NCBI GenBank assembly: GCA_020830965.2 | Contig: JACCFC020000003.1 | Coordinates: forward strand, 80,420-144,419 | DNA: 64,000 nt | Reading direction: 5' to 3' | Source of the DNA: Neisseriaceae bacterium TC5R-5 | Lineage (GTDB): Bacteria; Pseudomonadota; Gammaproteobacteria; Burkholderiales; Chromobacteriaceae | In this document: one piece after another, positions 26,515-34,736 of the stretch | Layout of the letters: the number at the start of each line of letters is the position of its first letter | How positions within the stretch are numbered: position 1 is the first letter of the stretch | Translations under genes and position numbers: made by a program | Notes under the pieces: generated by a model | Told to the model about the DNA's origin: nothing | The model's input: only the letters and a program-made list of their open reading frames with translations | The model's database searches: none

Positions 26515-26922
26515 TCAGCACATCACTGGCGTCTTGAGAATACGCCAGATCATGCGGTCGCTTAGGCGATAACGCATCGCCAGTACACTAACCGATTCAT
26601 TAGCCCCCAAGCCTTGATCCAATAAGGCATCAAAGTCACGGACGAGTTGCTGATTACGTGCCTGACGCACTGCCTGGCTACAACGCGGGATATACAACAC
26701 ATCGCCACCAAAGTGTTTGGTCAGCTTGTTAGCGGCTTTTTCACCAATGACATCGACCAAGGCGGCAAAACGCAGTCGTCCAGCAGGGCTATGATTTTTA
26801 GAAATAGGGAACGTCGTTCCACCCAAGGTCTGTACTAGCTGCAAAGTCTCTGGTACGCCTATCAACTTAGCAACTAAACGCATCGTTTCTGGCAAAGCAG
26901 GAGGAATAAATGTGTGACTCAT
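26515..26922 (-). CDS. Mor-type transcription activator
   Basis: This 135-residue protein is of the Mor/C activator family of Mu-like phages. Family words include P-E-T-M-R-L-V-A-K-L-I-G, L-G-G-T-T-F-P, R-F-A-A-L-V-D-V-I-G, L-Y-I-P-R-C, and the C-terminal HTH A-M-R-Y-R-L-S-D-R-M-I-W-R-I-L-K. Mor activates the middle/late promoter in Mu. Here it is the first gene of the leftward tail-lysis operon and probably its activator, set against the divergent S24 repressor. Confidence 0.9.
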   Translation of the reverse strand: MSHTFIPPALPETMRLVAKLIGVPETLQLVQTLGGTTFPISKNHSPAGRLRFAALVDVIGEKAANKLTKHFGGDVLYIPRCSQAVRQARNQQLVRDFDALLDQGLGANESVSVLAMRYRLSDRMIWRILKTPVMC

Positions 26923-27251
26923 GAGAAATTATCCTTTAGTCTCTGAGATGAGACGCATAGTTCTAAATAAGTTATAATGTAGCGGCTATTCTGCTTGCTT
27001 GGGATTTTGACTGTCATGTCCTATATATAAAACAGAGATACCAGTAAAAATCATTTTCAACCAACCAAGAATTTAGCCATTACATTGACATCGCCCCGTT
27101 TTTTTGGAACTTTTTGTTTTATTATTAGTGCTATTTTAGTTCAAAAAACCAACCGACACAATTAGAACTATGTCACTACCTGATCTTTTGTACAGGTTTC
27201 TTTGCTGGGAAAACTAGGTGCATCCTTGTGTCGGCTTAACAAGAGTTCTAT
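26923..27251. promoter_or_regulatory. Divergent control region of the tailocin with repeated TAGTTC half-sites
   Basis: This 329-base gap separates the Mor-like gene (leftward) from the repressor (rightward). CATAGTTCTAA (26956-26966) recurs as an exact reverse complement within 27162-27172, and partial copies TAGTTCA (27137-27143) and AGTTCTA (27244-27250) follow. A TATAAT lies at 26973-26978 on the plus strand. Repeated half-sites around divergent starts are what an S24/CI-type operator region would show. Binding is inferred. No ORF in the gap is credible. Confidence 0.5.
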
Positions 27252-27974
27252 ATGGATAATGATTTAGAGCAAGGCGGGTTTCGACAACGCTTGCAGTTAC
27301 TGATGGGCGAAGAGAGACCTTATGCCTGGGCTGCACGACTGGGCATCAATAAAGGCTCGTTTACCAATATGTGGTATCGGGGCGGTATTCCGCGCGCCAG
27401 TACCGCTCAAAAAATTGTCGATGCCACCGGCTGCCGACTGGAATGGCTGCTACAAGGTTTGGGCGAGCCATTCCCGCTTGCGTTCTCTGTGGCGGAACCA
27501 AGACCACAAATAGAACAAGACTCGAATTGCTTTGTGCCTGAAAACGTCTTGGATGAGTTCTGTTTTATACCGCGTTATAACTTGAAAGCCTCGGCTGGCT
27601 TTGGCACCCAGGCAGAGCAAGAGACGCCCTTGTTTTATATGGCCTTCAGAAAGTACTGGATTAAGAACTATCTCAACACTTCACCGCACAATCTGGCTGT
27701 TATCAGCGTGAAAGGTGACAGCATGAGCGGCGTGCTTGAGGATAGAGACACTATCCTGATTAATACTGCCGACACCACACCCAGCGAAGGCATCTATGTC
27801 ATTCGTATGGGCGATGATATTTTTGTCAAACAATTACAACGCCTACCAGGCGGAGCGGTGCAAGTGCGCAGTAGCAATCCTTTGTACGATGCTTTTACTG
27901 TGGATTTGGTGAAAAATACCGGGGAATTCGAGGTGGTGGGCCGTGTCGTCTGGTTTGGTCGTCAGATTAGCTAG
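27252..27974 (+). CDS. CI/LexA-like S24 self-cleaving repressor
   Basis: This 240-residue phage-type repressor has an N-terminal HTH (R-L-Q-L-L-M-G..., A-A-R-L-G-I-N-K-G-S-F-T-N-M-W) and a C-terminal S24 peptidase with catalytic S157 (V-K-G-D-S-M-S-G) and K193 (F-V-K-Q-L). A candidate Ala-Gly cleavage site is A115-G116. RecA-stimulated self-cleavage of this family couples it to the SOS response. It diverges from the Mor-like gene and most likely represses the tailocin operon until DNA damage occurs. Confidence 0.9.
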   Translation: MDNDLEQGGFRQRLQLLMGEERPYAWAARLGINKGSFTNMWYRGGIPRASTAQKIVDATGCRLEWLLQGLGEPFPLAFSVAEPRPQIEQDSNCFVPENVLDEFCFIPRYNLKASAGFGTQAEQETPLFYMAFRKYWIKNYLNTSPHNLAVISVKGDSMSGVLEDRDTILINTADTTPSEGIYVIRMGDDIFVKQLQRLPGGAVQVRSSNPLYDAFTVDLVKNTGEFEVVGRVVWFGRQIS

Positions 27975-28051
27975 CAAAACTTAACGCCATTGGGCCATCG
28001 TGATTTTGTTAGCCGGCTTCGAGCAATATTTAACGCTTTTTCTGCGGCAAT

Positions 28052-28090
28052 AAAAAGCCGACCTCTGTCGGTAATCAGAGATCGGCTTTT
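28052..28090. terminator. Bidirectional terminator between repressor and secA
   Basis: AAAAAGCCGACCTCTG and CAGAGATCGGCTTTT form a long stem with A residues on the left and T residues on the right, between the convergent repressor and secA genes. It marks the other border of the tailocin cluster. Confidence 0.85.
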
Positions 28091-28109
28091 ATCTGCTAAA
28101 CGTTATGGA

Positions 28110-30824
28110 TCAGGCTAGCTTGCCATGGCACTGCTTGTACTTAAGGCCGCTCCCACAGGGGCAAGGGTCATTGCGACCAATGTATTGCCCACGCGCGGCC
28201 ATTTGCACCGGCGACAGCACTTCGCTGTCACTATCGTCACCCAGCACTGACCCTGCATCGGCATGCTGCATCTGGTAACCACCCTGTTCGTGTGGCTCTA
28301 CCGCATCGACATCTTGCTGGTTACGAATCTGTACCGTCATCAGAACATTCACTACGCTGCGCTTGATGCGCTCCAACATATCGGCAAACAGCTCAAATGC
28401 TTCGCGCTTGTATTCCTGCTTAGGGTTTTTCTGCGCATAGCCGCGCAAATGAATACCCTGACGTAAATGATCCATCGCCGCCAGATGTTCACGCCAATGA
28501 TTATCCAACATCTGTAACACCAGCCCGCGCTCAAACTGATGCATGACTTCCGCACCGGCCAACGCCTGCTTAGCCTGGTAGGCTTCGGCGGCCAGCTGAA
28601 TAATGCGCTCACGTACTTGCTCAATATCTAGCGAGGTCTCCGCCTGCAGCCACTCACTCACAGGTGCATGCAACATATATTCCGCCTGCAGTGTTTTTTC
28701 CAGACCGGGCAGATCCCACTGCTCCTCCAGCGACTCTGGCGGCATATGGATATCAACCAAATCGGACAACACTCCCTCACGCATATTCACGACAACAGCG
28801 GAAACGTCGCTTTCCAGCAGAATATCGTTGCGCTGCTGATAGATAACCTTACGCTGATCATTGGCTACATCGTCATATTCGAGCAATTGCTTACGAATAT
28901 CGAAGTTACGGCCTTCAACCTTGCGTTGTGCATTTTCAATGGAACGCGAAACCCAAGGATGCTCAATCGCCTCCCCTTCCGGCATTTTGAGCCTATCCAT
29001 GATGGCCGCAACACGATCCGAAGCGAAAATGCGCAGCAAGGGGTCTTCCAGACTCAGATAAAAACGCGAAGAACCAGGGTCGCCCTGACGACCGGAACGC
29101 CCACGCAGCTGGTTATCGATACGGCGGGATTCATGACGCTCGGTACCAACAATATGCAGACCTCCTGCGGCCAGCACCTTATCGTGCGCTAACTGCCAAG
29201 TAGTACGAATCTGCTCGACCTGATTTCTTTTATCCAGCGCCGATAGCGTATCGTTCTGCTCTATCACTCGAATTTCAGGTTCCGGATTACCGCCTAGCAC
29301 GATATCTGTGCCACGCCCCGCCATATTGGTGGCCACGGTAATCACCCCGGGACGGCCAGCCTGCACCACAATATCCGCTTCACGGGCGTGTTCTTTGGCA
29401 TTGAGTACATTATGTGGCAGCTTGGCTTGCTTCAGCAGCTCGGCTATCAGCTCCGAGTTTTCAATACTGGTCGTTCCCACCAGTACCGGCTGACCACGCT
29501 CGTGGCAATCCTTGATATCGGCCAGAATCGCTGCATATTTCTCTTTAGCCGAGCGATACACTTTGTCCTGCGCATCCTTGCGCACCATCGGCTTATTCGT
29601 TGGAATCACCACAGTTTCCAGGCCATAAATGCTCTGGAACTCATAGGCTTCAGTATCCGCCGTACCGGTCATACCGGCCAGCTTGCCGTATAAACGGAAG
29701 TAGTTCTGGAAAGTAATCGAAGCTAGCGTCTGGTTTTCGCGATTAACTTCCACCCCTTCCTTGGCCTCAACGGCCTGATGCAGCCCCTCAGACCAACGTC
29801 GACCCGCCATCAAGCGGCCGGTAAACTCATCCACAATGATGATTTCGCCATCCTGTACCACGTAATGCTGATCCAGATGAAACAATGAATGGGCGCGCAG
29901 CGCAGCCATTAAATGATGCATCAGCGTGATATTAGTGGCGGAATACAGGCTATCGCCCTCAGCCAGCAAGCCCAGACGAGTAAGAATTTGCTCACTATGC
30001 TCATGGCCAAGCTCTGACAACATCACACTATTGGATTTCTCATCCACCCAATAATCGCCCTCGCCCTCTTCGGTAGTCTGACGCTGCAACATCGGAGGAA
30101 CCGCGTTCATGCGCTGATACATCTCAACATTATCGTCAGCCGGGCCGGAGATGATCAACGGAGTACGCGCCTCGTCAATCAGAATAGAGTCCACCTCATC
30201 CACCACGGCAAAGGCCAGCTTACGCTGTACCTTTTCTTCTTGACTGAACACCATATTGTCGCGCAGGTAATCAAAACCAAATTCGTTATTGGTACCATAA
30301 GTGATATCGCAGGCATAAGCCGTCTGCTTTTCATCATGGGCCATCTGCGACAGATTCACACCGACAGATAAACCTAAGAAGTTGTAAAGCTTGGCCATCA
30401 GCGCCGCATCACGGCTGGCTAGGTAATCATTCACCGTCACAACATGAACGCCGTTACCCACTAAGGCATTCAGATACACCGGCAACGTCGCCACCAGCGT
30501 TTTACCCTCACCGGTACGCATCTCGGCGATCTTGCCATGATGCAGCACCATGCCGCCTACCAGCTGCATATCGAAGTGGCGCATATTCAATACCCGGCGC
30601 GAAGCTTCCCGACATACGGCAAAAGCCTCTGGCAACAGAGCATCCAACGTCTCACCCTTGGCCAGCCGTTGTTTGAATTCATCAGTTTTAGCGGTCAACG
30701 CTTGGTCAGACAGGGCTTGCAAATCTTTTTCCAGCGTATTGATACGCTGCACAGTCTGGCGAAATTGCTTTAACAGGCGGTCATTACGGCTGCCGAATAC
30801 TTTTTTCAGTAGGGAGGAAATCAT
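28110..30824 (-). CDS. secA: Preprotein translocase ATPase SecA
   Basis: SecA drives export of unfolded proteins through SecYEG. The 904-residue length is normal. Walker A is seen in M-R-T-G-E-G-K-T-L near residue 104, the DEAD-like [15 protein letters not shown] follows near 210, and [10 protein letters not shown] and [11 protein letters not shown] belong to the second helicase domain. The C-terminal SEC-C zinc motif [13 protein letters not shown] contacts SecB. It is divergent from the DciA-like genes. Confidence 0.97.
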   Translation of the reverse strand: MISSLLKKVFGSRNDRLLKQFRQTVQRINTLEKDLQALSDQALTAKTDEFKQRLAKGETLDALLPEAFAVCREASRRVLNMRHFDMQLVGGMVLHHGKIAEMRTGEGKTLVATLPVYLNALVGNGVHVVTVNDYLASRDAALMAKLYNFLGLSVGVNLSQMAHDEKQTAYACDITYGTNNEFGFDYLRDNMVFSQEEKVQRKLAFAVVDEVDSILIDEARTPLIISGPADDNVEMYQRMNAVPPMLQRQTTEEGEGDYWVDEKSNSVMLSELGHEHSEQILTRLGLLAEGDSLYSATNITLMHHLMAALRAHSLFHLDQHYVVQDGEIIIVDEFTGRLMAGRRWSEGLHQAVEAKEGVEVNRENQTLASITFQNYFRLYGKLAGMTGTADTEAYEFQSIYGLETVVIPTNKPMVRKDAQDKVYRSAKEKYAAILADIKDCHERGQPVLVGTTSIENSELIAELLKQAKLPHNVLNAKEHAREADIVVQAGRPGVITVATNMAGRGTDIVLGGNPEPEIRVIEQNDTLSALDKRNQVEQIRTTWQLAHDKVLAAGGLHIVGTERHESRRIDNQLRGRSGRQGDPGSSRFYLSLEDPLLRIFASDRVAAIMDRLKMPEGEAIEHPWVSRSIENAQRKVEGRNFDIRKQLLEYDDVANDQRKVIYQQRNDILLESDVSAVVVNMREGVLSDLVDIHMPPESLEEQWDLPGLEKTLQAEYMLHAPVSEWLQAETSLDIEQVRERIIQLAAEAYQAKQALAGAEVMHQFERGLVLQMLDNHWREHLAAMDHLRQGIHLRGYAQKNPKQEYKREAFELFADMLERIKRSVVNVLMTVQIRNQQDVDAVEPHEQGGYQMQHADAGSVLGDDSDSEVLSPVQMAARGQYIGRNDPCPCGSGLKYKQCHGKLA

Positions 30825-31018
30825 GTTGTGGAATCCAGAGACCAGCGGCCAAAATTAAAAGGCTTGCAAAAAATGGCTCAAAGTGTAGCACACTCGGCGC
30901 TATCGTTATGGGGGCATAGCTGCGCAACATCAAGCTTAGCCATTAAAAACTCGCCGCAGATGAGTGTGACGCTAGCACAATCAAATCATTATAATGCTTT
31001 AACTTTTCTAAAAAATTA

Positions 31019-31342
31019 ATGGATAAAATGATGACTGAACAGACCCGCCCCGACCCCGACAAGGGTGAGCCGTCCTTAGCGCAAGCGAAGTCCCCAGCGC
31101 AACAACTGCTGCTATTAGATGAAGCCTTCAAAGCCCTTTTGCCTGACACAATGCTCGCTGAAGCGTGCCAAGTGATGCGTCTTCATAAGGAGGAGCTAGT
31201 AGTGTATGCCGATAATGACGCTATCGCTGGCCGACTCCGCGTAATTGCGCACGGCATCCTCTCTGCGCTGAGCAAACAGGGTTATGTTGCTAAGACGATA
31301 AGAATCAAAGTCAATTTGCGCACCGCCGCTAGAAAGCCGTAG
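31019..31342 (+). CDS. DciA-like (DUF721) protein, short copy
   Basis: This 107-residue protein contains the DciA/DUF721 core (L-L-L-L-D-E-A-F-K-A-L-L-P-D-T, then R-L-R-V-I-A-H-G-I-L and I-R-I-K-V-N-L). DciA loads the replicative helicase DnaB in most bacteria, and its gene is often near secA. It is a clear paralogue of the next gene but is shorter at the C-terminus. Which of the two, if either alone, is the helicase loader cannot be told from sequence. Confidence 0.7.
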   Translation: MDKMMTEQTRPDPDKGEPSLAQAKSPAQQLLLLDEAFKALLPDTMLAEACQVMRLHKEELVVYADNDAIAGRLRVIAHGILSALSKQGYVAKTIRIKVNLRTAARKP

Positions 31343-31390
31343 CGCAGCATCATGCGTCCATTGTTCGCTTGCCTGCCTTGTTAATACCCC

Positions 31391-31822
31391 ATGTCTGAAC
31401 GTCATTTCTCCGATATCGCCAATAGTGATCACTTGCTCAAACAACTGAGTGCACAAGCACATCAGTTGCTGGCGCTGGACAAAGCTTTTCAAGCACTGTT
31501 GCCCGATACTTTGAACCACGCCTGCCAGGCCGTACGTATCCGCGAAGGTGAATTAGTCGTGTATGCCCACAACGGCATTGTGGCTGCGCGGCTGCGCATG
31601 ATGGCGCATGGCTTGCTCCCTAGCCTAGCTAGGCAGGGTTATATCGCCAGCAAAGTACGCATTAAAGTGGATTTACAACTGGCCACCAAAGCCCCCCCTC
31701 CCAAAAACCTGCATATCAGCACACAAGCTTTGGATGCGATGGAACAGGCCGCGCAAAGTATTAGCCAGCCGCTGGTAAGTGCGGCGCTGGCTAAGTTAAT
31801 TGCGCGGCAGCGCGGCGGGTAA
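31391..31822 (+). CDS. DciA-like (DUF721) protein, long copy
   Basis: This 143-residue DUF721 protein has the same core as its neighbour (L-D-K-A-F-Q-A-L-L-P-D-T, R-E-G-E-L-V-V-Y-A, A-A-R-L-R-M-M-A-H-G, R-I-K-V-D-L) plus a helical C-terminal extension ending A-L-A-K-L-I-A-R-Q-R-G-G. It starts 48 bases after the first copy in the same direction, so the pair is probably one transcript. It is the better DciA candidate because of its fuller length. Confidence 0.75.
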   Translation: MSERHFSDIANSDHLLKQLSAQAHQLLALDKAFQALLPDTLNHACQAVRIREGELVVYAHNGIVAARLRMMAHGLLPSLARQGYIASKVRIKVDLQLATKAPPPKNLHISTQALDAMEQAAQSISQPLVSAALAKLIARQRGG

Positions 31823-31834
31823 TACCGATGCCGT

Positions 31835-32143
31835 TTAATGGATAAGCGGCAAATCGGCCTTGATGTGCGCTATCCAGCTCTCACACTCACGAGCGAGCTC
31901 CGACAGCAAGCATTGCACCAGCACGAGCTGACATAGTGTTGCCTGATCGGTGAGCTGATGATGGGCGCACTTGGCCATTAAGGTCACCAGCGCAAATTGG
32001 CCATCAAGACATTCGGTATGCAAAGTACGCAAGCAGTCGCGGGCGTCGTCGCTATTCAGCGCCTAGCCCCGATGCTGAGCGGCAAAGCACTCCAGTACTG
32101 GTAATAAGGCAGAAAGCCGCGAAGGAGGATGGCTTGGGTTCAT
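31835..32143 (-). pseudogene. Small ORF behind the structured leader, in-frame TAG at codon 27
   Basis: From ATG 32143 (ribosome-binding site GGAG, 6 bases before) the frame reads M-N-P-S-H-P-P-S-R-L-S-A-L-L-P-V-L-E-C-F and stops at TAG 32065-32063. It then continues open in the same frame to 31835, for 103 codons in all. The downstream part is Cys- and Leu-rich (C-L-L-S-E-L-A-R-E-C-E-S-W). A CAG-to-TAG nonsense change explains this simply. No family was recognised. Its leader is shared with the gene at 55180-55512, but the proteins are not obviously similar. Confidence 0.55.
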
Positions 32144-32394
32144 GGTTAACTCCCTGGTAGTTGAAGCCAACCATCCCTGTCATCAAACAGGAATGGCAGG
32201 CACATGACAGGGTTGACGAACCGATACCAGGGAAACGGCAGGGCCGAAGCCCTCCCCACCATGGCCCGCCGTAATGGCAGCAATGGCATGTTCGACAGAC
32301 CGCATAGCACTAAGCGCTTGGCAGTCTGCCCCGATATCAGGTCGTCAAACCCGGTGCCAACAAGATGTCAGCACGGTGGCATTTTAACGGATTT
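32144..32394 (-). ncRNA. Structured leader RNA candidate, copy 1
   Basis: About 251 bases directly upstream of the small ORF. It aligns with 55513-55764 in blocks: the 5' word CGTTAAAATGCC, the block ACGGCGGGCCATGG, then TCAACCCTGTCATGTGCCTG, and the GGAGTTA-CCATG start region. A UUCG-capped hairpin (AGGGC-UUCG-GCCCU, 32253-32240) and a 10-bp hairpin (32196-32171) both keep pairing in copy 2 through compensatory changes. The words R-R-A-M-V-G and N-P-V that can be read in it recall Ash/Icd-like prophage loci (unverified memory). A cis-regulatory role is inferred from its position. Confidence 0.7.
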
Positions 32395-32461
32395 GTGGCG
32401 GAAGGGTGTGGGGGAATTAACGTGGATGTGATGAGGCGATAACGTCATCACATAATGTCGT

Positions 32462-32489
32462 GTAGAGACAAGGCATGCCTTGTCTCTAC
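32462..32489. repeat. 28-bp perfect palindrome (GTAGAGACAAGGCA type), copy 1
   Basis: GTAGAGACAAGGCA is followed directly by its exact complement TGCCTTGTCTCTAC. Further copies are at 55084-55111 (one mismatch) and 55799-55826 (perfect). In both leader loci one copy sits 35-70 bases beyond the 5' end of the structured leader. Palindromes of this type are dispersed in many genomes. Confidence 0.9.
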
Positions 32490-32537
32490 GGGTTACGAAC
32501 CTTGTCTCTACGGATTACGGGCCTTGTGTCTACGGCT
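32478..32537. repeat. 22-bp tandem repeat, three units
   Basis: Units beginning CCTTGTCTCTACGG start at 32478, 32500 and 32522, spaced exactly 22 bases. The third is degenerate (CCTTGTGTCTACGG) and runs over the stop codon of the gene ending at 32530. The first overlaps the palindrome, so the array probably grew from it. Confidence 0.8.
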
Positions 32538-34332
32538 TGAGACCTAACAGATAACCATTAGGCGAGCGATACAACACGGTGAAATGATCTTCATAGGCAC
32601 TAATATCCGGGATAGCAGCCAAAGGCAAGGCAATCATGCGGGAGTGAAATGACAACATATAGCGTTTTAGTGCCGCCGAACTGAGCAGTGGGCAACCTGG
32701 CCTCGTGCAATCCCCCAGTTGCGAATAGCGCGCCGGGCCAAAAACCTGACCGTAAACCACACCGTTAAAGAAAAACGTCACATCTTCAAAGTTCAAATTC
32801 ATCAGGCCATGGCCATACACAGCCGTCTGCGTATTGGCAAAAACCAACAGATCATAGCCAACCCGGGAGTGCAGAATCTCTGTCCACTGCTGACGCTCAA
32901 GCTGAAACTGTTTTACCGTTTTATGCAGCAAATTCCCCACTGCAATCAGCAATAACAAAGTGGGCAACAGTTTTGCGATCTGGCGATGATTTAGCCAACC
33001 ACTATTACTACGCTTGGCGATAAGCGAGACAGAATCAGCCAGCATCAAACAGAGCAGATAAATACCTATTCCGCTGATCAAGCCAAGATAACGATAAACC
33101 TGCGTGTAAACGAACCAGAATAAAAAATAAAGCAGAATGGACAGCATGCCGGCTTTTTCCCCGGCATTACACTGCCGCCAGCGATAGACGGAGAAAGGCG
33201 CTAACAACATAGAGCGCATGCCCGCCAGAACCACCGCACTGGGCATCTGCTGCAATACCCGTTTGGTGCCAAAAGTGGCTTGTTCCAGCTTCTGATTGAG
33301 CAAATCCTGGGCATTCCACAGGTAATATCCAAAAATAGTCCCCCCGGCTGGATGAATAGGGTCACCAGAAACGAGCCACGCCCGCAGATACCAACCGCCC
33401 CCCACCATCAGCGCCGTCATGCCACTACGCACAACCGCCCAAACATCACGGCCAAATAGCAAAATCGCCAAGTAAGCCACCGCCACATACACCCCACCAA
33501 AATATTTAGTCCCGATGGCCCCGCCCGCAAAGATACCCGCCAGGTAATACCAGCGCTTATTGAGTGTTTTCTGTTCCGACTCAAGATACATGGCGATGAA
33601 AACAGCAGACATGGCAAAGCAGAACAGGGCCAGGGTTTGATCGATATAGGCATAGCCCAGCGTATTTTTCAGCGGGGCAAGTGTCACCAACAGGGGCAAG
33701 GCAAAATACGCTGGCCAGCGCTTGCCCAGCTTCGCCTCCACCAATCCGACAATCCCCATCCACATCAGCAAAACCGGCATCGCCATAAAAGCTTGTGCGA
33801 CAAAGACCCCTTGCTCTTTACCAAGAAAGATAAAACCAAGCGACATCAATAAATTGGCAAATTGTGGAAAGAGCGGGAAGCGGATGTACTGGCTAACATA
33901 CAAGCTACCGTGCTCTGCATAGCCAAGTGCCAAAGGCAGATGGTACATAGTGTCATCACTATTACCCGGCACCCGCACAGCGAGCAGGAAATAACAGATA
34001 AAGGCGATGATGAGCAAGCCCAACTCTAAGCGGCCAAATGCTTTAAGCAGTGTATCGATAGTCAACAAAGAGCGATGATAGAGCAACGCCAACAGTACAA
34101 TAAGGCCGACGACAACGGGCAAAGGAGACAGCCAATTGACTAGGCCCAAACCAAAGAGCAGCAAGCCAAATAAGACATAGCCGCTAGCCGCAGCAAAAAA
34201 AACGGTGAGGTAGGGGTTGAGTAGCAGCAGCGATGGCTGAGCCAACAGCTTTCTATTTGCTTGCAGACCAATCAGTAATAGCGCGTTAAACAACAGCAGA
34301 AAGGTGACTGCGGCGGCAGCAAAATTAGGCAT
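32530..34332 (-). CDS. Integral membrane GT-C type glycosyltransferase (GtrC-like)
   Basis: A 600-residue polytopic protein with about 12 hydrophobic segments. The first large loop carries G-N-S-D-D-T-M-Y-H-L-P-L-A-L-G-Y, the acidic pair expected of GT-C enzymes that use polyprenyl-phosphate sugars. A C-terminal soluble part of some 100 residues is probably periplasmic. It follows GtrA-like and GtrB-like genes in one leftward unit, the layout of phage-type gtr operons in which the third gene adds the sugar to O-antigen. The sugar and linkage are unknown. Confidence 0.65.
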   Translation of the reverse strand: MPNFAAAAVTFLLLFNALLLIGLQANRKLLAQPSLLLLNPYLTVFFAAASGYVLFGLLLFGLGLVNWLSPLPVVVGLIVLLALLYHRSLLTIDTLLKAFGRLELGLLIIAFICYFLLAVRVPGNSDDTMYHLPLALGYAEHGSLYVSQYIRFPLFPQFANLLMSLGFIFLGKEQGVFVAQAFMAMPVLLMWMGIVGLVEAKLGKRWPAYFALPLLVTLAPLKNTLGYAYIDQTLALFCFAMSAVFIAMYLESEQKTLNKRWYYLAGIFAGGAIGTKYFGGVYVAVAYLAILLFGRDVWAVVRSGMTALMVGGGWYLRAWLVSGDPIHPAGGTIFGYYLWNAQDLLNQKLEQATFGTKRVLQQMPSAVVLAGMRSMLLAPFSVYRWRQCNAGEKAGMLSILLYFLFWFVYTQVYRYLGLISGIGIYLLCLMLADSVSLIAKRSNSGWLNHRQIAKLLPTLLLLIAVGNLLHKTVKQFQLERQQWTEILHSRVGYDLLVFANTQTAVYGHGLMNLNFEDVTFFFNGVVYGQVFGPARYSQLGDCTRPGCPLLSSAALKRYMLSFHSRMIALPLAAIPDISAYEDHFTVLYRSPNGYLLGLKP

Positions 34333-34736
34333 TAACTTTCCTCAAAACGTTTTTTGAACACGACTTTGCGAGCCAATAAGTAATTAACCGCCAGTCCGAC
34401 AGCACTGCCAATAGCCAGAGAGAACAAAGAGCCAAAGGGCACAGTACGCAGCAGCGCAAGCGCGAACAGTGAACTGGAGAGATTGCACGCGCCACCGGCT
34501 GACATGGATAGAAAATAGAGACCGAACTCTTGCCACCATCGCCGATGACGACGATCAGCTTTAAAAGTCCAGGCGCGGTTGCATAGCCAAGTAGTAGCAA
34601 CAGCTAGGACAAAGGCGATGAGCCGAGCCGGAACGAAGGAAACCCACAGCACCGCAAGCTGGTAACCTGTGTAATCGACCAAAAACCCCAATATCCCTAC
34701 ACCGGCAAAACGGAGAAATGGTGTACTAAACCTCAT
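34332..34736 (-). CDS. gtrA: GtrA family flippase-like protein
   Basis: A 134-residue protein with four hydrophobic segments. R-F-A-G-V-G-I-L-G-F-L-V-D-Y near residue 9 and C-N-R-A-W-T-F near residue 51 are GtrA signatures, as is N-Y-L-L-A-R-K-V-V-F-K at the end. GtrA is thought to flip undecaprenyl-phosphate-glucose across the inner membrane. It overlaps the GT2 gene by 4 bases and shares one base with the next gene. Confidence 0.88.
   Translation of the reverse strand: MRFSTPFLRFAGVGILGFLVDYTGYQLAVLWVSFVPARLIAFVLAVATTWLCNRAWTFKADRRHRRWWQEFGLYFLSMSAGGACNLSSSLFALALLRTVPFGSLFSLAIGSAVGLAVNYLLARKVVFKKRFEES

Larger units (their letters stand above)
11732..27974 (-). mobile_element. Mu-like contractile tailocin (R-type bacteriocin) cluster
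   Basis: From right to left the minus strand encodes a Mor-type activator, endolysin, putative holin, DksA-like zinc protein, a second small lysis-like protein, Mu gp37-like protein, sheath, tube, two genes in the tape-measure slot, then Mu gp43, gp44, gp45, gp46, gp47 and gp48 homologues, three small genes and a fibre. An S24 repressor diverges at the right end. No portal, capsid, terminase, protease, integrase or transposase is present, and no attachment repeats were seen. The block sits neatly between terminators after pilR and secA. Known R-type tailocins have this content. Producing particles rather than being a decayed prophage is inference, supported by unbroken genes throughout. Confidence 0.8.

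Noticed and set aside
11732-27974. Intact Mu-like prophage
   Set aside because: No transposase, portal, head or packaging gene and no prophage-length room for them. A tailocin explains the content better.
32204-32431. 75-codon plus-strand frame in the leader region at 32 kb
   Set aside because: It overlaps the structured leader on the opposite strand, has no ribosome-binding site and is not kept in the second leader copy.
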